A DNA stretch of 64,000 nt from Epiperipatus broadwayi (taxonomy: Eukaryota; Onychophora; Udeonychophora; Euonychophora; Peripatidae): contig JAQFVV010000281.1 of the NCBI GenBank assembly GCA_028023455.1, positions 806,001 to 870,000 on the forward strand. The letters run 5' to 3'. The position numbers were made by a program, and so were the translations under genes. The notes below the pieces were generated by a model that was not told the DNA's origin, did no database searches, and was given only the letters and a program-made list of their open reading frames with translations. Shown here one piece after another: positions 36,701 through 49,971 of the stretch; position 1 is the first letter of the stretch, and each line of letters starts with the position of its first letter.

Positions 36701-38458
36701 CCGTTTTATTTTAAAGAAAAACAAACTATATAATAAAATTGCTATATTTAATATGAGTATAAAACAACTATCTCTTATAATATCCATTTTTCTCATTAAT
36801 AAATCTTACCTATTAATATTTATAATATACACTCAAACAAAGATACACAATTTTTTTCTCTTTGTTTAATAATATTTATCTGTGTGGAAATTGGACTATA
36901 TATATATATATATTGAAACAGGGCTGAGTTTGATCCGTTTCAAAAAAGTAAACGTTCCTATATGTGCGTCAATATAGCCTAATTAATTGAATTTATTTCT
37001 TTTTAATATTTATATTTCTAACTAGATAGGGATTAAAAAAGGTTAATATAAACAGAAGAGGTGGGGGTGTGTGTGCTCTTTGTTTTATGGAAACACGTGT
37101 ATATATTTTTGCTGGATAGAATAATATGAAAGAAAAAAAAAGTATAAATGCAGATATAGAAATATGTTTTATTTTTCAAGATGAAAGCTCTTCAATTTCA
37201 TTTTGGGGAAGTTAAATGAAAAAAAAAAGATATCAAAAAGCACTTGATTGATATCTGAAGAATTTAATTATGGAGATTTAAGTTTTGAATTCAAAAGAAT
37301 TTGATTAAAACAAAAGGAGAGCAAAATTTAATTTTGAGGTGGTAAAAGCTTTTGTTCTAAAAGAATCCGGATTTTGAATGGCAGAACTTTCTGATAAAAA
37401 GAAAGTAAAAAAAAAAGATTATAGATTATTCTATTGCTAATTTTTGTAGAGTGCTGTGGTGGAGAATTGTTAAGAAATGTTTGGTAGAATTATGTACAAG
37501 CTGGCTTAAGAAGGCATAAGCATGCCAGGCAGTGCAATCCCACCCCATGAAGGTTCAAAAGTTGCTGCAAGAAGGGTGACCATCGGGGATAGAAACTAAT
37601 TGCTCCGAAGTCTAATTTAAATCCAAAAAGGAATGGCATCAACAAACAACCGTATAGGACAGCCAGAATGAATAATCCAATTTGATCGCCATTACATCGA
37701 GTGCTATATAAAAAAAAAATTAAACGAATGAAATTTTTTCTTTTGGTAATCCTTAGTTTTCCCCAGGGAAGAAAAGCAATTCAGGTACATGCACATTCAA
37801 CAATATAATATTTAGTGTTCCAGATAGCATCTGTTTTTTTTTTAATTCTTCACAAACTTTCCTTATAAACCTTTTTTTTCATGAATGATCTGCATAAACT
37901 TTTGTAAAAAAAAAAAAATGACTTTTTCCTTCTGATATGAACCTGATATATGTCTTATTTATCTGATTTTATACATATCTAGGCAGTGTGTGTATGCATA
38001 TGTTTTTTTAGTAAATAAAGAGCACAAAATCAAATAATATTTAATCGGAGTATAAATAAAATATTGTACAAAATTTTAAAATGAAATGTATGTTTATTGG
38101 TATGGTTAATTTAGGTCAGTTTTTATAAAATGTATAAGGAATTTAGAATAGTACATGAAATATTTTAGTATAGTCACCCCCCCATAGATTTCCTTAAATT
38201 TGTCAATCACCTGCCCTGAGTGAGCTAGTCAAGGGCATTTCCATATTGGTATTCCAGCTCTCCCAGCATAATTCTTATAGCAATATAAGATTGGCGCTTG
38301 AGGTCATAAATTGACGGTCATAAATATGCTGGGCGAGAAATAGGAGTATAGTTTTCAAATTACTTTAAGAATAAATATTTTTTTTAACAATTATGCATAT
38401 GTGTTATATACATACATGCAATCTTACAAATGGTTATATATATGGAAAATGGCAAATC
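33741..38458. other. AT-rich intergenic region with GC-richer islands
   Basis: No gene recognised. Islands of lower AT content lie at 34300-34620, 35420-35700, 37470-37640 and 38170-38345; they look like old repeat fragments, but I cannot assign them. The rest consists of A/T runs and chance ORFs. Confidence 0.4.
36545..36680 (+). repeat. Possible tRNA-derived SINE fragment
   Basis: The order tgatggtgaaatgataaggg, then cttggaaagt, then attgtttcacatcc resembles the A-box and B-box layout of a tRNA-derived SINE head, and the central part resembles that of 31866-31990. The match is weak. Confidence 0.25.
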
Positions 38459-38459
38459 C

Positions 38460-39087
38460 CGTTACAATATATTATAACGGAAGGAACGATTAACACTTGG
38501 ATATATCTATCAGATTCAGCAATCAGCTGGTTCAATCACAATGTATGACCAACTGACTCAAAGTATTTATGTGATGATACACCTATCTATCGAGCCCCAA
38601 ACATTGCTGATGCCAAATATAATGGACAGAACGATGACCACTAGCCCTAAAAGTTGATGACGCCAGATACAATGGACGGAATGATTACAATTAATCCCAA
38701 ACACTGCAAACATCAGATGTAATGGATGGTGAACTAACTTGCAGACTGTACTACTATGTGGATGTAGCAATATGGTGTGGGGATAAGCTAATATTCTCTA
38801 ATTTATTACCCCTAATGAAACAATCTGCAGAGACCTCCCAGGCTTAGAAGGGAAAAAAGTTGAATCCAATTATGTTCAAACTGTGGGTCATCTGATAAAG
38901 TGCTAATGAGAACCCAATGAAATACTTAACCAATGATTGCATAACCTTAAATTGACTAACTCTATCCCTATTTAATAATATTAAATGCAATTTAGGATAG
39001 TTCATCCACTTTCCCCCTTTTTAATTCCGTTATGCCCTAATATTCAAGCCCAGAAAGAATATTGCTTTTAACTCCATTAGCAGGCAT
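38460..39087 (+). repeat. Dispersed repeat R5, copy 1, left part
   Basis: Matches 58205-58700 in the same orientation; similarity is patchy before 38640 and strong from there on. It contains a short tandem array (38596-38740). It begins beside the palindrome ccgttacaatatattataacgg (38459-38480). The copy is split by an insertion at 39088-40332 and resumes at 40333. It may be part of an LTR or a non-autonomous element; no ORF supports a class. Confidence 0.75.
38596..38740 (+). repeat. Tandem array of about 50-bp units in R5
   Basis: Three diverged units begin near 38596, 38645 and 38695, each with a cccaaacantgc-like start and a ccagatacaatggacgg-like middle. The second R5 copy (58265-58350) keeps only about two. 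Confidence 0.7.
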
Positions 39088-40332
39088 CACATGATCACAT
39101 TTCCTATACTAACACATCAATAGTTGATAAACAGAGCAAAACTCTCCATACAGTATTGCCACCTGTGCTAAACAGAGTAATCAATGGATGCCAGAAGGCT
39201 TGTGCATAAAATCCCTATCTAATGCCTACTCATTCAATAACCCCAGACTAGTTTCTGGCTTGTGGCCTTCGTCAGTGAGGAGCTTTGGATCTGAGAGCAC
39301 TGCATCTAGATCTTAGGATCTATTGCAACCCTCTAGCAACCACCTTTTATCTCTACTTAACTACAAAACTATGAGAATGAAATTGAAAACACAAAAAATA
39401 TTTTCAATCTAAGCTCTATAGCTTATATAGTCATATGGGTCTGAACTCAGTTCAGCACCCATACATTTTGGTGTCTTTGGCTCTTTTACAACCATAGCCA
39501 CCACTATCCTATTAGGCAGGATTGGTGTTAAACCATTAAACATCACATGATCACATTTCCTATACTAGCACATCAGTTGTTGATAAACAGAGCAAAACTC
39601 TTCATACAGTATTGCCATTTGTGCTAAACAGAGTAATCAACGGATGCCAGAAGGCTTGTGCATAAAATCCCTATCTAATGCCTACTCATCCAATATCCCC
39701 AGACTAGTTTCTGGCTTGTGGCCTTCATAAGTGAGGAGCCACAAGCCAGAAACTAGTCTGGGAATATTGGATGAGTAGGCATTAGATAGGGATTTTATGC
39801 AAAAGCCTTCTGGCATCCATTGATTACTCTGTTTAGCACAGGTGGCAATACTGTATGGAAAGTTTTGCTCGTTTATCAACAATTGATGTGCTAGTATAGG
39901 AAATGTAATCATGTGATGCTTAATGGTTTAACACCAATCCTGCCTAATAGGATAGTGGTGGCTATGGTTGTAAAAGAGCCAAAGACACCAAAATGTATGG
40001 GTGCTGAACTGAGTTCAAACCCATATGACTATATAAGCTATTGAGCTTAGATTGTAAATATTTTTTGTGTTTTCAATTTCATTCTCATAGTTTTGTAGTT
40101 AAGTAGAGATAAAAGGTGGTTGCTAGAGGCTTGCATTAGATCCTAAGATCTAGATGCAGTGCTCTCAGATCCAAAGCTCCTCAGTGACGAAGGCCACAAG
40201 CCAGAAACTAGTCTGGGGATATTGGATGAGTAAGCATTAGATAGGGATTTTATTCACAAGCCTTCTGGCATCCATTGATTATTCTGTTTAGCACAGGTGG
40301 CAATACTGTATGGAGAGTTTTGCTCTGTTTAT
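39088..40332. mobile_element. 1,245-bp fold-back insertion with 14-bp target duplication
   Basis: Arms 39127-39721 and 39739-40332 are inverted copies of about 595 bp, with only a 17-base loop. The insertion is flanked by ccattagcaggcat at 39074-39087 and again at 40333-40346, and the second R5 copy (58689 onward) shows the unoccupied site once (ccattagcaggaat). Each arm is itself composite: a 195-bp block (39088-39287) is repeated directly at 39544-39738 around a unique block. The right arm lacks the outermost 39 bp. No ORF is coding. A long target duplication suggests target-primed or otherwise endonuclease-driven insertion rather than cut-and-paste. Confidence 0.85.
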
Positions 40333-40376
40333 CCATTAGCAGGCATGAAGAGATATACACAGCAACTCCTGCACCT
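40333..40376 (+). repeat. Dispersed repeat R5, copy 1, right end
   Basis: Continuation of R5 after the fold-back insertion, matching 58689-58733 and ending at cagcaactcctgcacctatat. Confidence 0.8.
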
Positions 40377-43300
40377 ATATATTGTGCCCTTGTCTGTAGG
40401 TCATAGGTAGGGTAGAGAGGTCAATTATTAAAAAATTTTAAATTTTAAGTTATATTTGTAAGATATATAAATAATAATAAGAGAATGAGATTTTATAGTA
40501 CAATTTAAAGCTAAAAATACCTGGTAGGTAACAGTGTAATAAATTATTTAAAAGAAAACAGTTAAATAAAGCTTAATCATATCATTGCTTATGGTTGTGA
40601 AAGCTGGCCATATAAAATAATACAGCTATAGATAGTTAAAAGTAGCTTAATAATTTGAATATAATATTTTAAAACTAATAAATTAAATAAATACTATATG
40701 TAGTGTATAATTATATTTAATAATCAAAATTAATAGATTGTGTTTTAAAATAAACTTTGGGATGGTGAGAGTTATATTTAGTTTAACATTATAAATTATT
40801 TTCTAAATTTTTTATAAAATATATCAGTTTTGGTAATTTAAACCAAGACGTAAATAAAAAAATCATTTTATAAAGTTAGTAGACACGTGACCGTATATCA
40901 AATACCTTCACACACACTCTTGTTAAAATAATAATAAACTGTGTGAATTTAAAACTAGATATAATTGCCATCGATCTTTAAAGTGAAAGTTAAAAAATAT
41001 TAAATATTGTTTTAATAATTATTTTAAAGCTTAGATGATTTTTTTATATGAAACTATAATTGAATTTAAAAATATTGATATAAATATTCTAGACATTACG
41101 TCATCAATTCTTAATTTTAAAGCATACATTCTGTTATCAAAATAAAATGAATAAATTGTTCGCGCTAAAATAAATATTAACCAATTAAAGGATGTAAAAT
41201 TAAGAGACAAAAATCTAAGAATTATACAGAGCGGGAGAAGTAATATGTAAGTCAAAGAGAAAGTAACAAATTTTGATAGCTGATAACATCGTAGCTGAAA
41301 GTAATATAAATCTATAATTTCGTATTATTCTAAAAGTTATTCTGTAACACATAATATATTTTTGACTACAGAGATATGTATTGCTAATTTTAAGTTTATC
41401 TTACCAGGAAATTTTATTCAAATTTAACCAGAAAGCCTACAGTAACATGGAAGTACAAGAAAAAATATTTAAAGTGATTGCTGAAAGAAAAATAATTGGA
41501 AATCATCTTAATGCCACCTTAGTTGTGCTCAACCAGAAATTTAATCTTATAACTGAAAGGAATACAATTGGGACGATATGTGAAAATCTGAAAAAGAAGC
41601 TGCTGATTGTCAAGAACAATTTATGACGATAAATTTACAGAGCTACTTTAAAACTAAGTTATACTTCTCTATGAACAAAATTTTAATATGCATTTTAGTA
41701 TCAAGAAAATAACGGTGGAGAAAGAATGTTTATTTTTGTAAAGAAAACATTATTAAAAGATATATTTCCAGAATTGTGAAATAAAGGAAAGTAAAAAAAA
41801 GATTAAAGTGCTATAAGTATTTTATGGCAAGGTGCCTAAAACTTTATCTCGATCAGAGAAAAATATTACAAAGAATCTAATGGAGAAAATGCTTGATCAA
41901 AGAAATATAAAATTAAATGACTAAATAAAAATGGATCTATGGAAACAGAAATTTATTGAAGATTTAAATAAAATATCTACAAGATGCATCGGGGGAAACC
42001 AGACGTGCGGGAAAAAGCTAGCAGACTATGTTAAAGGAGATATCAAGAATTAATAAGTGTATAAAATATTGAGAAAACTAAGGATCATAGTCGATGAAGA
42101 TTATTAAACAGAGTTTTTTTTTTTTTTTAACATTAAGTGACTGAAGAAAAAAATAAAGTATATATTTTTTTTTTAGCTTTACTATGAACAATTTTCCAGC
42201 AAGTTCGACAAAGCAGTATCGTAAATATAATTTAAATATTTTATTTGATTGTATTTAAAATATAAAAAATCTATATTAGCTTAGGGAAACATATAAACAT
42301 GAATTTAAGAATAATGAGATTTTAAATATAATAGCTTAATAGAATGATAGAAATATTATTATAAAAATAAAATGTATGTATGGAAGTTTTAAATATCTAC
42401 AAGAAGTAATGGAATGGTGAAGCCTTCAGAATACGATCAAGAAGATAGAGATCGTATTGGTAATTGTGATATTATTGATAATGCATAATGTATTTTTTTT
42501 TTAGGTCATCTATTAATGAAGAATGATGTATGAAAGTTTTTAAATTATAAGTACACATTTTATCCAACATTAAAACATATATTTGAGATAGTAGTAATTT
42601 TAAATGTGCATCAATAAGTTGTTTTAAAAATATAATTAATAATAAGTATCATAATAATTATGTGATTCTTTTGAACTTTTATGTTGCAAAATCTTCAGAT
42701 AATTTTAAAATAGTTGGTATATTATAAATATACGAGATAAGTAGTAAAAGATTTTCTTAAGAATAGCTGTATAGTTTGAACTAAAAATGAATTTTATTAT
42801 TGTTAGAAATGTAGACAGAAATTTGTCGATTACTGCATAGATAAATCTAGAGAAATAAAATCGGATAGTGACTTGTAGTACTGTGTAGAGGAACCAAGAT
42901 GATGTTTTTGCCAAGAAATAAGAAAATCAAATATTTGGATCATAGTATTTTGTGTGATTTCAGTATAGCTAACTAAGTCCTATCACTGAACACATATATT
43001 TTGGACAGTGTTTTTTTTACGTATCTTTGAAACTTTTTGATGTTATATAAAGCTAAGGAATAGCTTTAGCATCACTCCTATAGTAGAGGTGGATAGACAG
43101 ATAAAGGTCACTCCTCTATGGTGTTCTTTAAATTCACTGTGCCATCATTGTCAAGTTTATGACGGATAACATTCTAGTTATTTATGATCCTTTGCATCTA
43201 TTTTCGCTATCCTTGTTTCATGAATATACATCGTCAGAAAGATATTTTTATAGAAATGATACATAAAATAGAAATGAGGCTAGGTTGTCGTTATGTAAGA

Positions 43301-44870
43301 ATAGTTTATTTACTAGAATGAGTTAGAATTGTTATTTTAAAAGTGAAAGTATAAATGTCATAAAGAGATGAAGAATCATATGATATAGTTTTAAAAGTAA
43401 TTCTGAAATGAATATAAGATTTTAAAGGAAAATCTAAACAAAGTTTTAAAAGTGATAATAAAATTTTAATATTTTATATGATATTTAAAAATAGAGATTG
43501 CATGTTGGTTGAAAAATGATTCAATAATGTGTAACAGATATATGTATTTGTGCATGGTATGTTAATGATTGTAATTACCATACGAAGCAAAGGCTTGGAT
43601 AAGTATTGGATTAATAATTATTGTATAGTCAATAATAAAACGGAACATCAAAATGTCAAGAAGGGTTTGAATCTTTAGGATTCCATACGAATAATATAAA
43701 AATAGAATTTTATGATATTGTATAATTTTACTACGAAGGTAAAAATTTTGTAAAAATATAATTTTAAAATTAATAGAGATATAAAGTATTAATGATAATT
43801 ATTGATAGATACATTTTTGTAACGAGCTAAACTAAAATCAGATATAATAATAATAATAATAATAATACTGTATAAGAGTTAAAAATAAAATAAGTAGAAA
43901 TTTAATGTTAAGAGATAAACTAGTAAAGTAATTTTGTAACAGGAAAGTAGGGATATCCGCTGTATATAATGTAAATATTGTTATTTGTATAATTATTAAT
44001 AAACTATGTTGTAAATTTATTTGTAAGCTTCGTGTTTAGTTATATTTTCCACATAATGATGATATCGCAATAACATTTATAATTGCAACAGACATATAAT
44101 TTTGAGAGTAGATAAACATAAAAGTGTTATAATAATTTTTGAAAATTTATTTGTATGATAAAATTAAAGGATTATAATTATATCGTTTATTGGTCATAAG
44201 TTGGTTGCCACAATATTAAAATAAATTATATGCTAATATTACAACACGTATTTTGATTGTCAGATTATTAAATACTACCACGAACGTAATATTTATTTAT
44301 TTATTTCATTTAAGAAGAAATAGGATTACATTATACTATTATTATCATTATTCTTATTTATTATTGTTAGTTGTTACGTAGTGAATTTATGAATAAAATT
44401 CCCTTCTCATAGTTTACTACGTAATTTAAATCAGTTTAAATAATTTATGAACCTAGATTTATTTATTTGATTTGATTTTATTTCATTTATTTACTTAAAT
44501 TATTTAATTGAGCTAGATTATAATTACAAAGAATAATAAGATATGATTATTATCTTAATCGAAATGAAAAGAGCTTGGAAAGTATAAGAAAATAAGTTGA
44601 TTATTTAGTATAGTGTTCTTATGATTGATAGTATCATGTGGATATATTTCAATGTAGTCTGTCTCGCTCCCCGTATCGTCGCTCCATGTCTCATGAAAAT
44701 AATAAAATTTTAATAATATAACTGTATTTATATTTTAAAGTTTAAAGCTAGTAGTAATCATTATTATAGATTATTAATTTCATTCATTTTGTTAAGACTG
44801 AGCTAGAGAGAACCCGGAATTTAAGTATATATAAATTATTTCGGAGAGAGGCGACGGGGGAGGAGGTTAC
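40377..44870. other. AT-rich intergenic region, no recognised gene
   Basis: About 4.5 kb of strongly AT-rich sequence with only chance ORFs. The best, 41381-41626 (81 codons), has an unremarkable Lys/Asn/Ile-rich sequence. There is an (AAT)n run near 43846-43866, an imperfect palindrome with ttacgtagt and actacgtaa ends at 44374-44424, and a GC-richer end (44818-44875) closing in aggttaca before a (TA)n run, which looks like an LTR 3' end. Confidence 0.4.
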
Positions 44871-44889
44871 AATATATATATATATATAT

Positions 44890-45963
44890 GTTATAAACTA
44901 ACATTTATTATATTTGTTTTATTTTCAAGCTTTTATATAATAAGAAAAATAGATGTATGTCATGTATAATTATTTATAAACTGTGGAATGTCAGGACAAC
45001 TCAATAAACCAGAGACGAGAATAATACAAACTCTCAAATATTTATTAACAATAATAAATATCAAGTATAACAACAATAGTAATGACAAAAATATATATAA
45101 TAATCATCATATGTACATGTGTCACAAATGAATCTCTACCATCTTACTAATTAATTATCCTCTAGATCCAACCCTTATACCCCATGGTAGAAATCCACCT
45201 ATGTCACTCATTCTCTACAAATCATAATTATATCGAAAAATTAACTTTAGTTATTTAATATAATTGAGATGCTGGCTAGCTAAATTATATATTTACAAAT
45301 GTTAATCTATTTAACAAGTTTCCCCAATTTATGTATACGATAGATAGATAGATACTAGTTGATTAGTCAAACATACTAGAAAATATATACACAAGGTTAA
45401 TCACAAAATAAAACATATAATATGTATTCTGTATAAGTGTTGTAATTTAACCTATGAAAATAAATTTAGAGAATCTTACCTCAATATTTATGTGGATAAT
45501 CTGATGTGAAGCAGGTGGTATTACCCAAATTTTATTTATAATGAAAATATAAAAAAATATATAAAAATGAATAATCCCCCCTTTTCTTCTTTGCTAATTA
45601 TGAAAAATGAGGCTTCAGCATCAGAGTGTGAAAATACAACAGATAATATGAATAAAAAAATAATAATAAATAAACAAAAATTTACAATATTGATTCTTTG
45701 ATAAAAATTGTAATTGGAACAAAGTTCATAAAAATCATCATAATAAAAGTAGTAGTAGCTGATAGTTAGGCAAGTTGTTCTTCAAAGCAGTTTCACTTAG
45801 TAAATCATTTTCCTTGGCAAGGATAGAAAGGTACAATGGTGTCTACTGTAGTTGTGTTTAATGGCAGACATTTTGATCCTCATTTGATTCACCATACAGT
45901 ATTCCAATCCTTGTTTACTTTTGACTATAGGCATCTTCTTGTGTGTATACAAGAAAGTAGAAA
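44890..45963 (+). repeat. Dispersed repeat R4, copy 1
   Basis: Highly similar over about 1.07 kb to 58746-59823 in the same orientation, starting gttataaacta and ending aagaaagtagaaa. Both ends of this copy touch (TA)n runs. The contained ORFs (45797-46012 minus, 45836-46048 plus) overlap each other, run past the repeat end and are not convincing genes. Class unknown. Confidence 0.8.
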
Positions 45964-46220
45964 AAATATATATATAGATATAATGCAGCTGGCAGGAAAT
46001 ACCACGACACACAATAGCATGTTTTCCTCTAGCCCATTTTCATATTAAAGTACTATTTAATAATTATTTATTAATCATACATTTTTATTGAATAGTATGA
46101 AGCACTTACATATATATTAAGAAATCTATTTCATTTTTTTCCTTTTCCAATTTCCAGCAAATTTAATTCTCGTTATTGTTTTTGAAAAGATTTAAAAATA
46201 TTCAAAGTTACTGCAACATG

Positions 46221-46354
46221 TTTTAAAACACGATTTAAATATTTAAGAATTAATCAGTTATTCTTACTTCTTGTTTCACTTTCTTTGTTTTAAAACACGA
46301 TTTAAATATTTAAGAATTAATCAGTTATTCTTACTTCTTGTTTCACTTTCTTTC
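46221..46354 (+). repeat. Perfect or near-perfect tandem duplication, 67-bp unit
   Basis: Units 46221-46287 and 46288-46354 both begin ttttaaaacacgattt and end tttcactttcttt. The near identity indicates a recent duplication. Confidence 0.95.
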
Positions 46355-46781
46355 CTTTGAATTTAATAAACTTTTAGTTACAGCATTTGACTTTTAAAAT
46401 GTTTATAATTTAACTAAAAGAAAATTTAAAACTCCATTGTAGCATTCTAAATTTTATTTTTTTATTGCTGTCCTTTGTTACAGGTGTTATAACAATAAGA
46501 AGAACGATTTGTAAACTGTCTTTTGTCTTTATACATTTCATGTGCGTAGATTTCCAGGAATGCTGATATCTTTAACTACCTATTGTTTAAATACATTTAG
46601 ATTTATTATAAATAAAAAATAATAATAAAATCAGTTCTATTTTCACACACATGTACCCACCTAATTAATTTCGGGTCATCCCAAATTCATTTAACTATAA
46701 ATTAATATTCAATTTTAAATTAAAAATATATATATACATTACAGTTTATTTAATCAAATTGTTTTGTATATATATATATAT
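46355..46781. other. AT-rich spacer, no recognised gene
   Basis: AT-rich sequence ending in a (TA)n run (46765-46781) that abuts the E3 terminal repeat. Nothing gene-like is seen. Confidence 0.5.
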
Positions 46782-49490
46782 TGTAACACTCAGAACCATC
46801 TATCTTGCTAACACACTGCAGAATTCAAATCCCAGACACGAAACTGAACATTCTAGGAGGGGTTGCCTTCTAGATATACTAAGTTCGAATCTAAAGTCCA
46901 AATTTCACAGTGCCATCTACGTGACAATGCATCTGATGCCACTACTAGTATAACATTTGACCGGTGCCAGGTGGTCAGGGAGAAACAAGACTCTATACTA
47001 AAAGAAGCTTGGGTGGCTAATTAACGTCAATGGATTTACAAAAGAAATGCAGAATATATATATATAAACAGAGACAGTGATAGGAATCAAATAAAATAAG
47101 AGATCAAATTTAGTTTTAAATAATTTCACAAAATTTATTTATATAAATTATAGATATAATGCCACTGTCTGCTTACATGAGACAGGGACATGTATTAAAT
47201 AATTGTGGGCATTATATTTCAATAAATGACAAAAAGGTTTTAAAGCAAAGTGATATATTCTATTCCTCAGGTTAATAGCATTATGATAATGTGCTTGACG
47301 AGATAGGAACATGTGCGAGGTGCTTTGAGCAATTTATTATACAAATTTAAGAAAATATTTGAAAATTAAGTGTTCTAAAATATTTATTGATTTCGAGAAT
47401 AGCATGGACTAAAGCTTACTAAGCAACAAAGTGGGAATGGGATCAAAGCATTTATTTGATAATAATATTAATAGAGTTGCATTGGGAGTCAGTATTGCTG
47501 ATAATGAATTTATTAAAGTTGGAGGGTGTGACACGTTTAAGTCATGGATGCTTTGTAAAATAAATATAAAATAAAACAAAAATGGAATATTTGGAATGAT
47601 TACGGAGGGCATATTGCCGCTAACCCATAGGAAAGTATTTTATGAACAGCCAAAACTTAGTGACTGTGTGACAATTGCATTTAATTCCCAGGTGTGTCAT
47701 TTGGAAACACACTCTGCCTGGAAATCACAAAAAGGGCAAAGAGAACAGCTTTAGCCATGTAACGAATCCTTGGAAAATAAAACAAAGTGGTCTCAACAAC
47801 CAATTCATTTACCAGCAATATGAGACAAGTGTATACAAAACATCCTGAATGGGTTTTACTTGGATTAAGAGAAATGCCCAATCAAATTACCAGAAATTCA
47901 TTTAAAAGGGTCCGCACATTCTCGACGTCAATGATGAACTTTGTAATTAAAGCAGAACACGGTAATTAAAATAGAAAAATGCATGCTTGCGGGTTTAAAA
48001 CGTAAGTATAGATTTATATTCGCAATCATGCATTAAGGGACACATTTAACCATTGACCTTGCACATACTCTTATATTAGATTAAAATCAATAACATGTAG
48101 TTATTAAACTATGTGATTATATTATATTAAAGAAAACAATCACCCTCGAATGAGTGATTTGCAAGATAATAAAATTGGAAAATTATAAATTTAAAATATG
48201 TCTTAATAGCGGCGTCTTATTTTCAATAAAGGGAATAGTTCACTTGGTCAAAGATGATTCTGACACATTATCATAATAAAATAAAAGAAAGCTTTATAAA
48301 TAGAAAATATTAACCCAAGGATAGAGCAAAATAGTTGATTATATTTGAACACTTTAAAGAAGTACATAATAAAGTTATGTGAAATAAAAGAAAAACAATT
48401 TAGAATAGCTATAGCATGTTAGTTAGAATTCACAAGAGCTCTTGGGTTAATTTAGGGTCACCTCTGGAGAATCACTTTTAGGCAGATTGATGGTCAGCAG
48501 GTTTTTATATAATTTAACAGCAAAATCTGGAAATGTTCATATTTTTGGCAGCACCAGTTCCGGGATTTCCTGTGTGATAACTTCCGATGGTCTATAGCAG
48601 CAGATGACCATTCCAGAGAGAAATAGCCTTCTCACACTCTACTCTGTCATGTCATGATTTACAAATTACTAGAATAGAACTCAGAATGATTTCTCTTAGA
48701 AACATTAGAAAAAAATTCCAGAACAAAAGAAAACCCTTCTTTTTATAGTAGACATTAACAATAGAACTGCCCTGGAGCATTACAAAAATATATCAGACTT
48801 ATCAGCTGTAATTAAATGTATCTTAATGTCTAAAGGAATTCAACATTAATTAATTTCTTTTGTTAATTTCCCAGTCGACATTCGGATTACAAACTAGATT
48901 TAATTAAAAATTACTTTTACTAATTAAAAAAAACCTTAACTGGACATCTGCTGTTGTTAGATAAACTTATAGAACATTAACTAATTAAACTATTGTTCCT
49001 GATTTATTTAAACAAAAATATTTGGAATAACTTTTATTAAATTAAAGAAAATTATTTTACTTTTTAAATTGCATTATTTGAATCTATTTACTAAACGAAT
49101 ATTTACTAAATGAATTTTATTTGAAATCAAAATATATTACGACAGTAATATATAGATTCAAACAAAATAACTTTAACAATTTATAATTTTGATATGTTTT
49201 ACAATGCATATCATAGTGTGTGCGCAATTACAATTTATATAACCTACTTTTAAATAAATGTAAATTATGTGAACAAATACATAATTCATAATATTTTATT
49301 TTATTTGGGAATAAGTTATATATATATAATATGAGCATTGTGCTCGTGGTTTATAATTAAGCAGGATTTTCGGTATATAAGTGTATTGCAGACACACTAT
49401 GATAGATTGGAGTTCAAACTAAGGTATGAGGGTAGGAAGTAGGTAAGAAAAGACAAAACAAAGATCTGCAAAGCAGACCTTACTGTTTCA
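46782..49490 (-). repeat. Terminal repeat (candidate 3' LTR) of minus-strand element E3
   Basis: Nearly identical in length and sequence to 51973-54683 (2,709 and 2,711 bp). On the plus strand it begins TGTAACACTCAG and ends CTTACTGTTTCA, so the repeat has TG...CA ends on both strands. Its inner edge is preceded on the minus strand by aagggaatg, a short polypurine-like tract. Element orientation is taken from the gag remnant inside. Its outer flank is (TA)n, as is the outer flank of the other copy. ORFs such as 47787-47969 are not conserved as proteins. Confidence 0.75.
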
Positions 49491-49971
49491 CATTCCCTTA
49501 GTGATGGAACAATAAAAATTGTTAAAAAAAATCTTACAACAGGTGTCCACCTATGAAGCCTGCATAAACAAAATTTACAACATAACCCATAATGTACAGG
49601 ATATAAATATAATGAAGAAATGAAACTGAATTATATACTTGGATCATATTAATAAATCTGCCATCTAGCAAACATTTTCTATTATCTCCCCCCCCCTTTC
49701 AACAAAATTTTATTTAAAAAACTAATAGTTTAACACTGTTTATATCCGATTGCATTTTTATATTATCCTGTGACATGTCCATTTCTCTTTTTTTGTTGTT
49801 GTTTTTTTAAAAAAAAAACTACTATAATCCTGGGTCTGGTGGGTAATCACTGCTTTTATAATTTGATGACTGCAGTCTCAGATTATCAGGTATCTTTACC
49901 TTGTCTGGCGGTTCTTTGGCCCAGGGACTGAAATCCAGAGTGTTTGTTAATAACTGAAGCTTTAGGCTGTT

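Noticed and set aside
41381-41626. 81-codon ORF in the AT-rich region
   Set aside because: Composition follows the local base bias, and no motif or neighbour supports it.
44374-44424. 51-bp imperfect palindrome with ttacgtagt/actacgtaa ends
   Set aside because: Only the outer 9-11 bases pair well; short AT-rich palindromes are expected by chance here.
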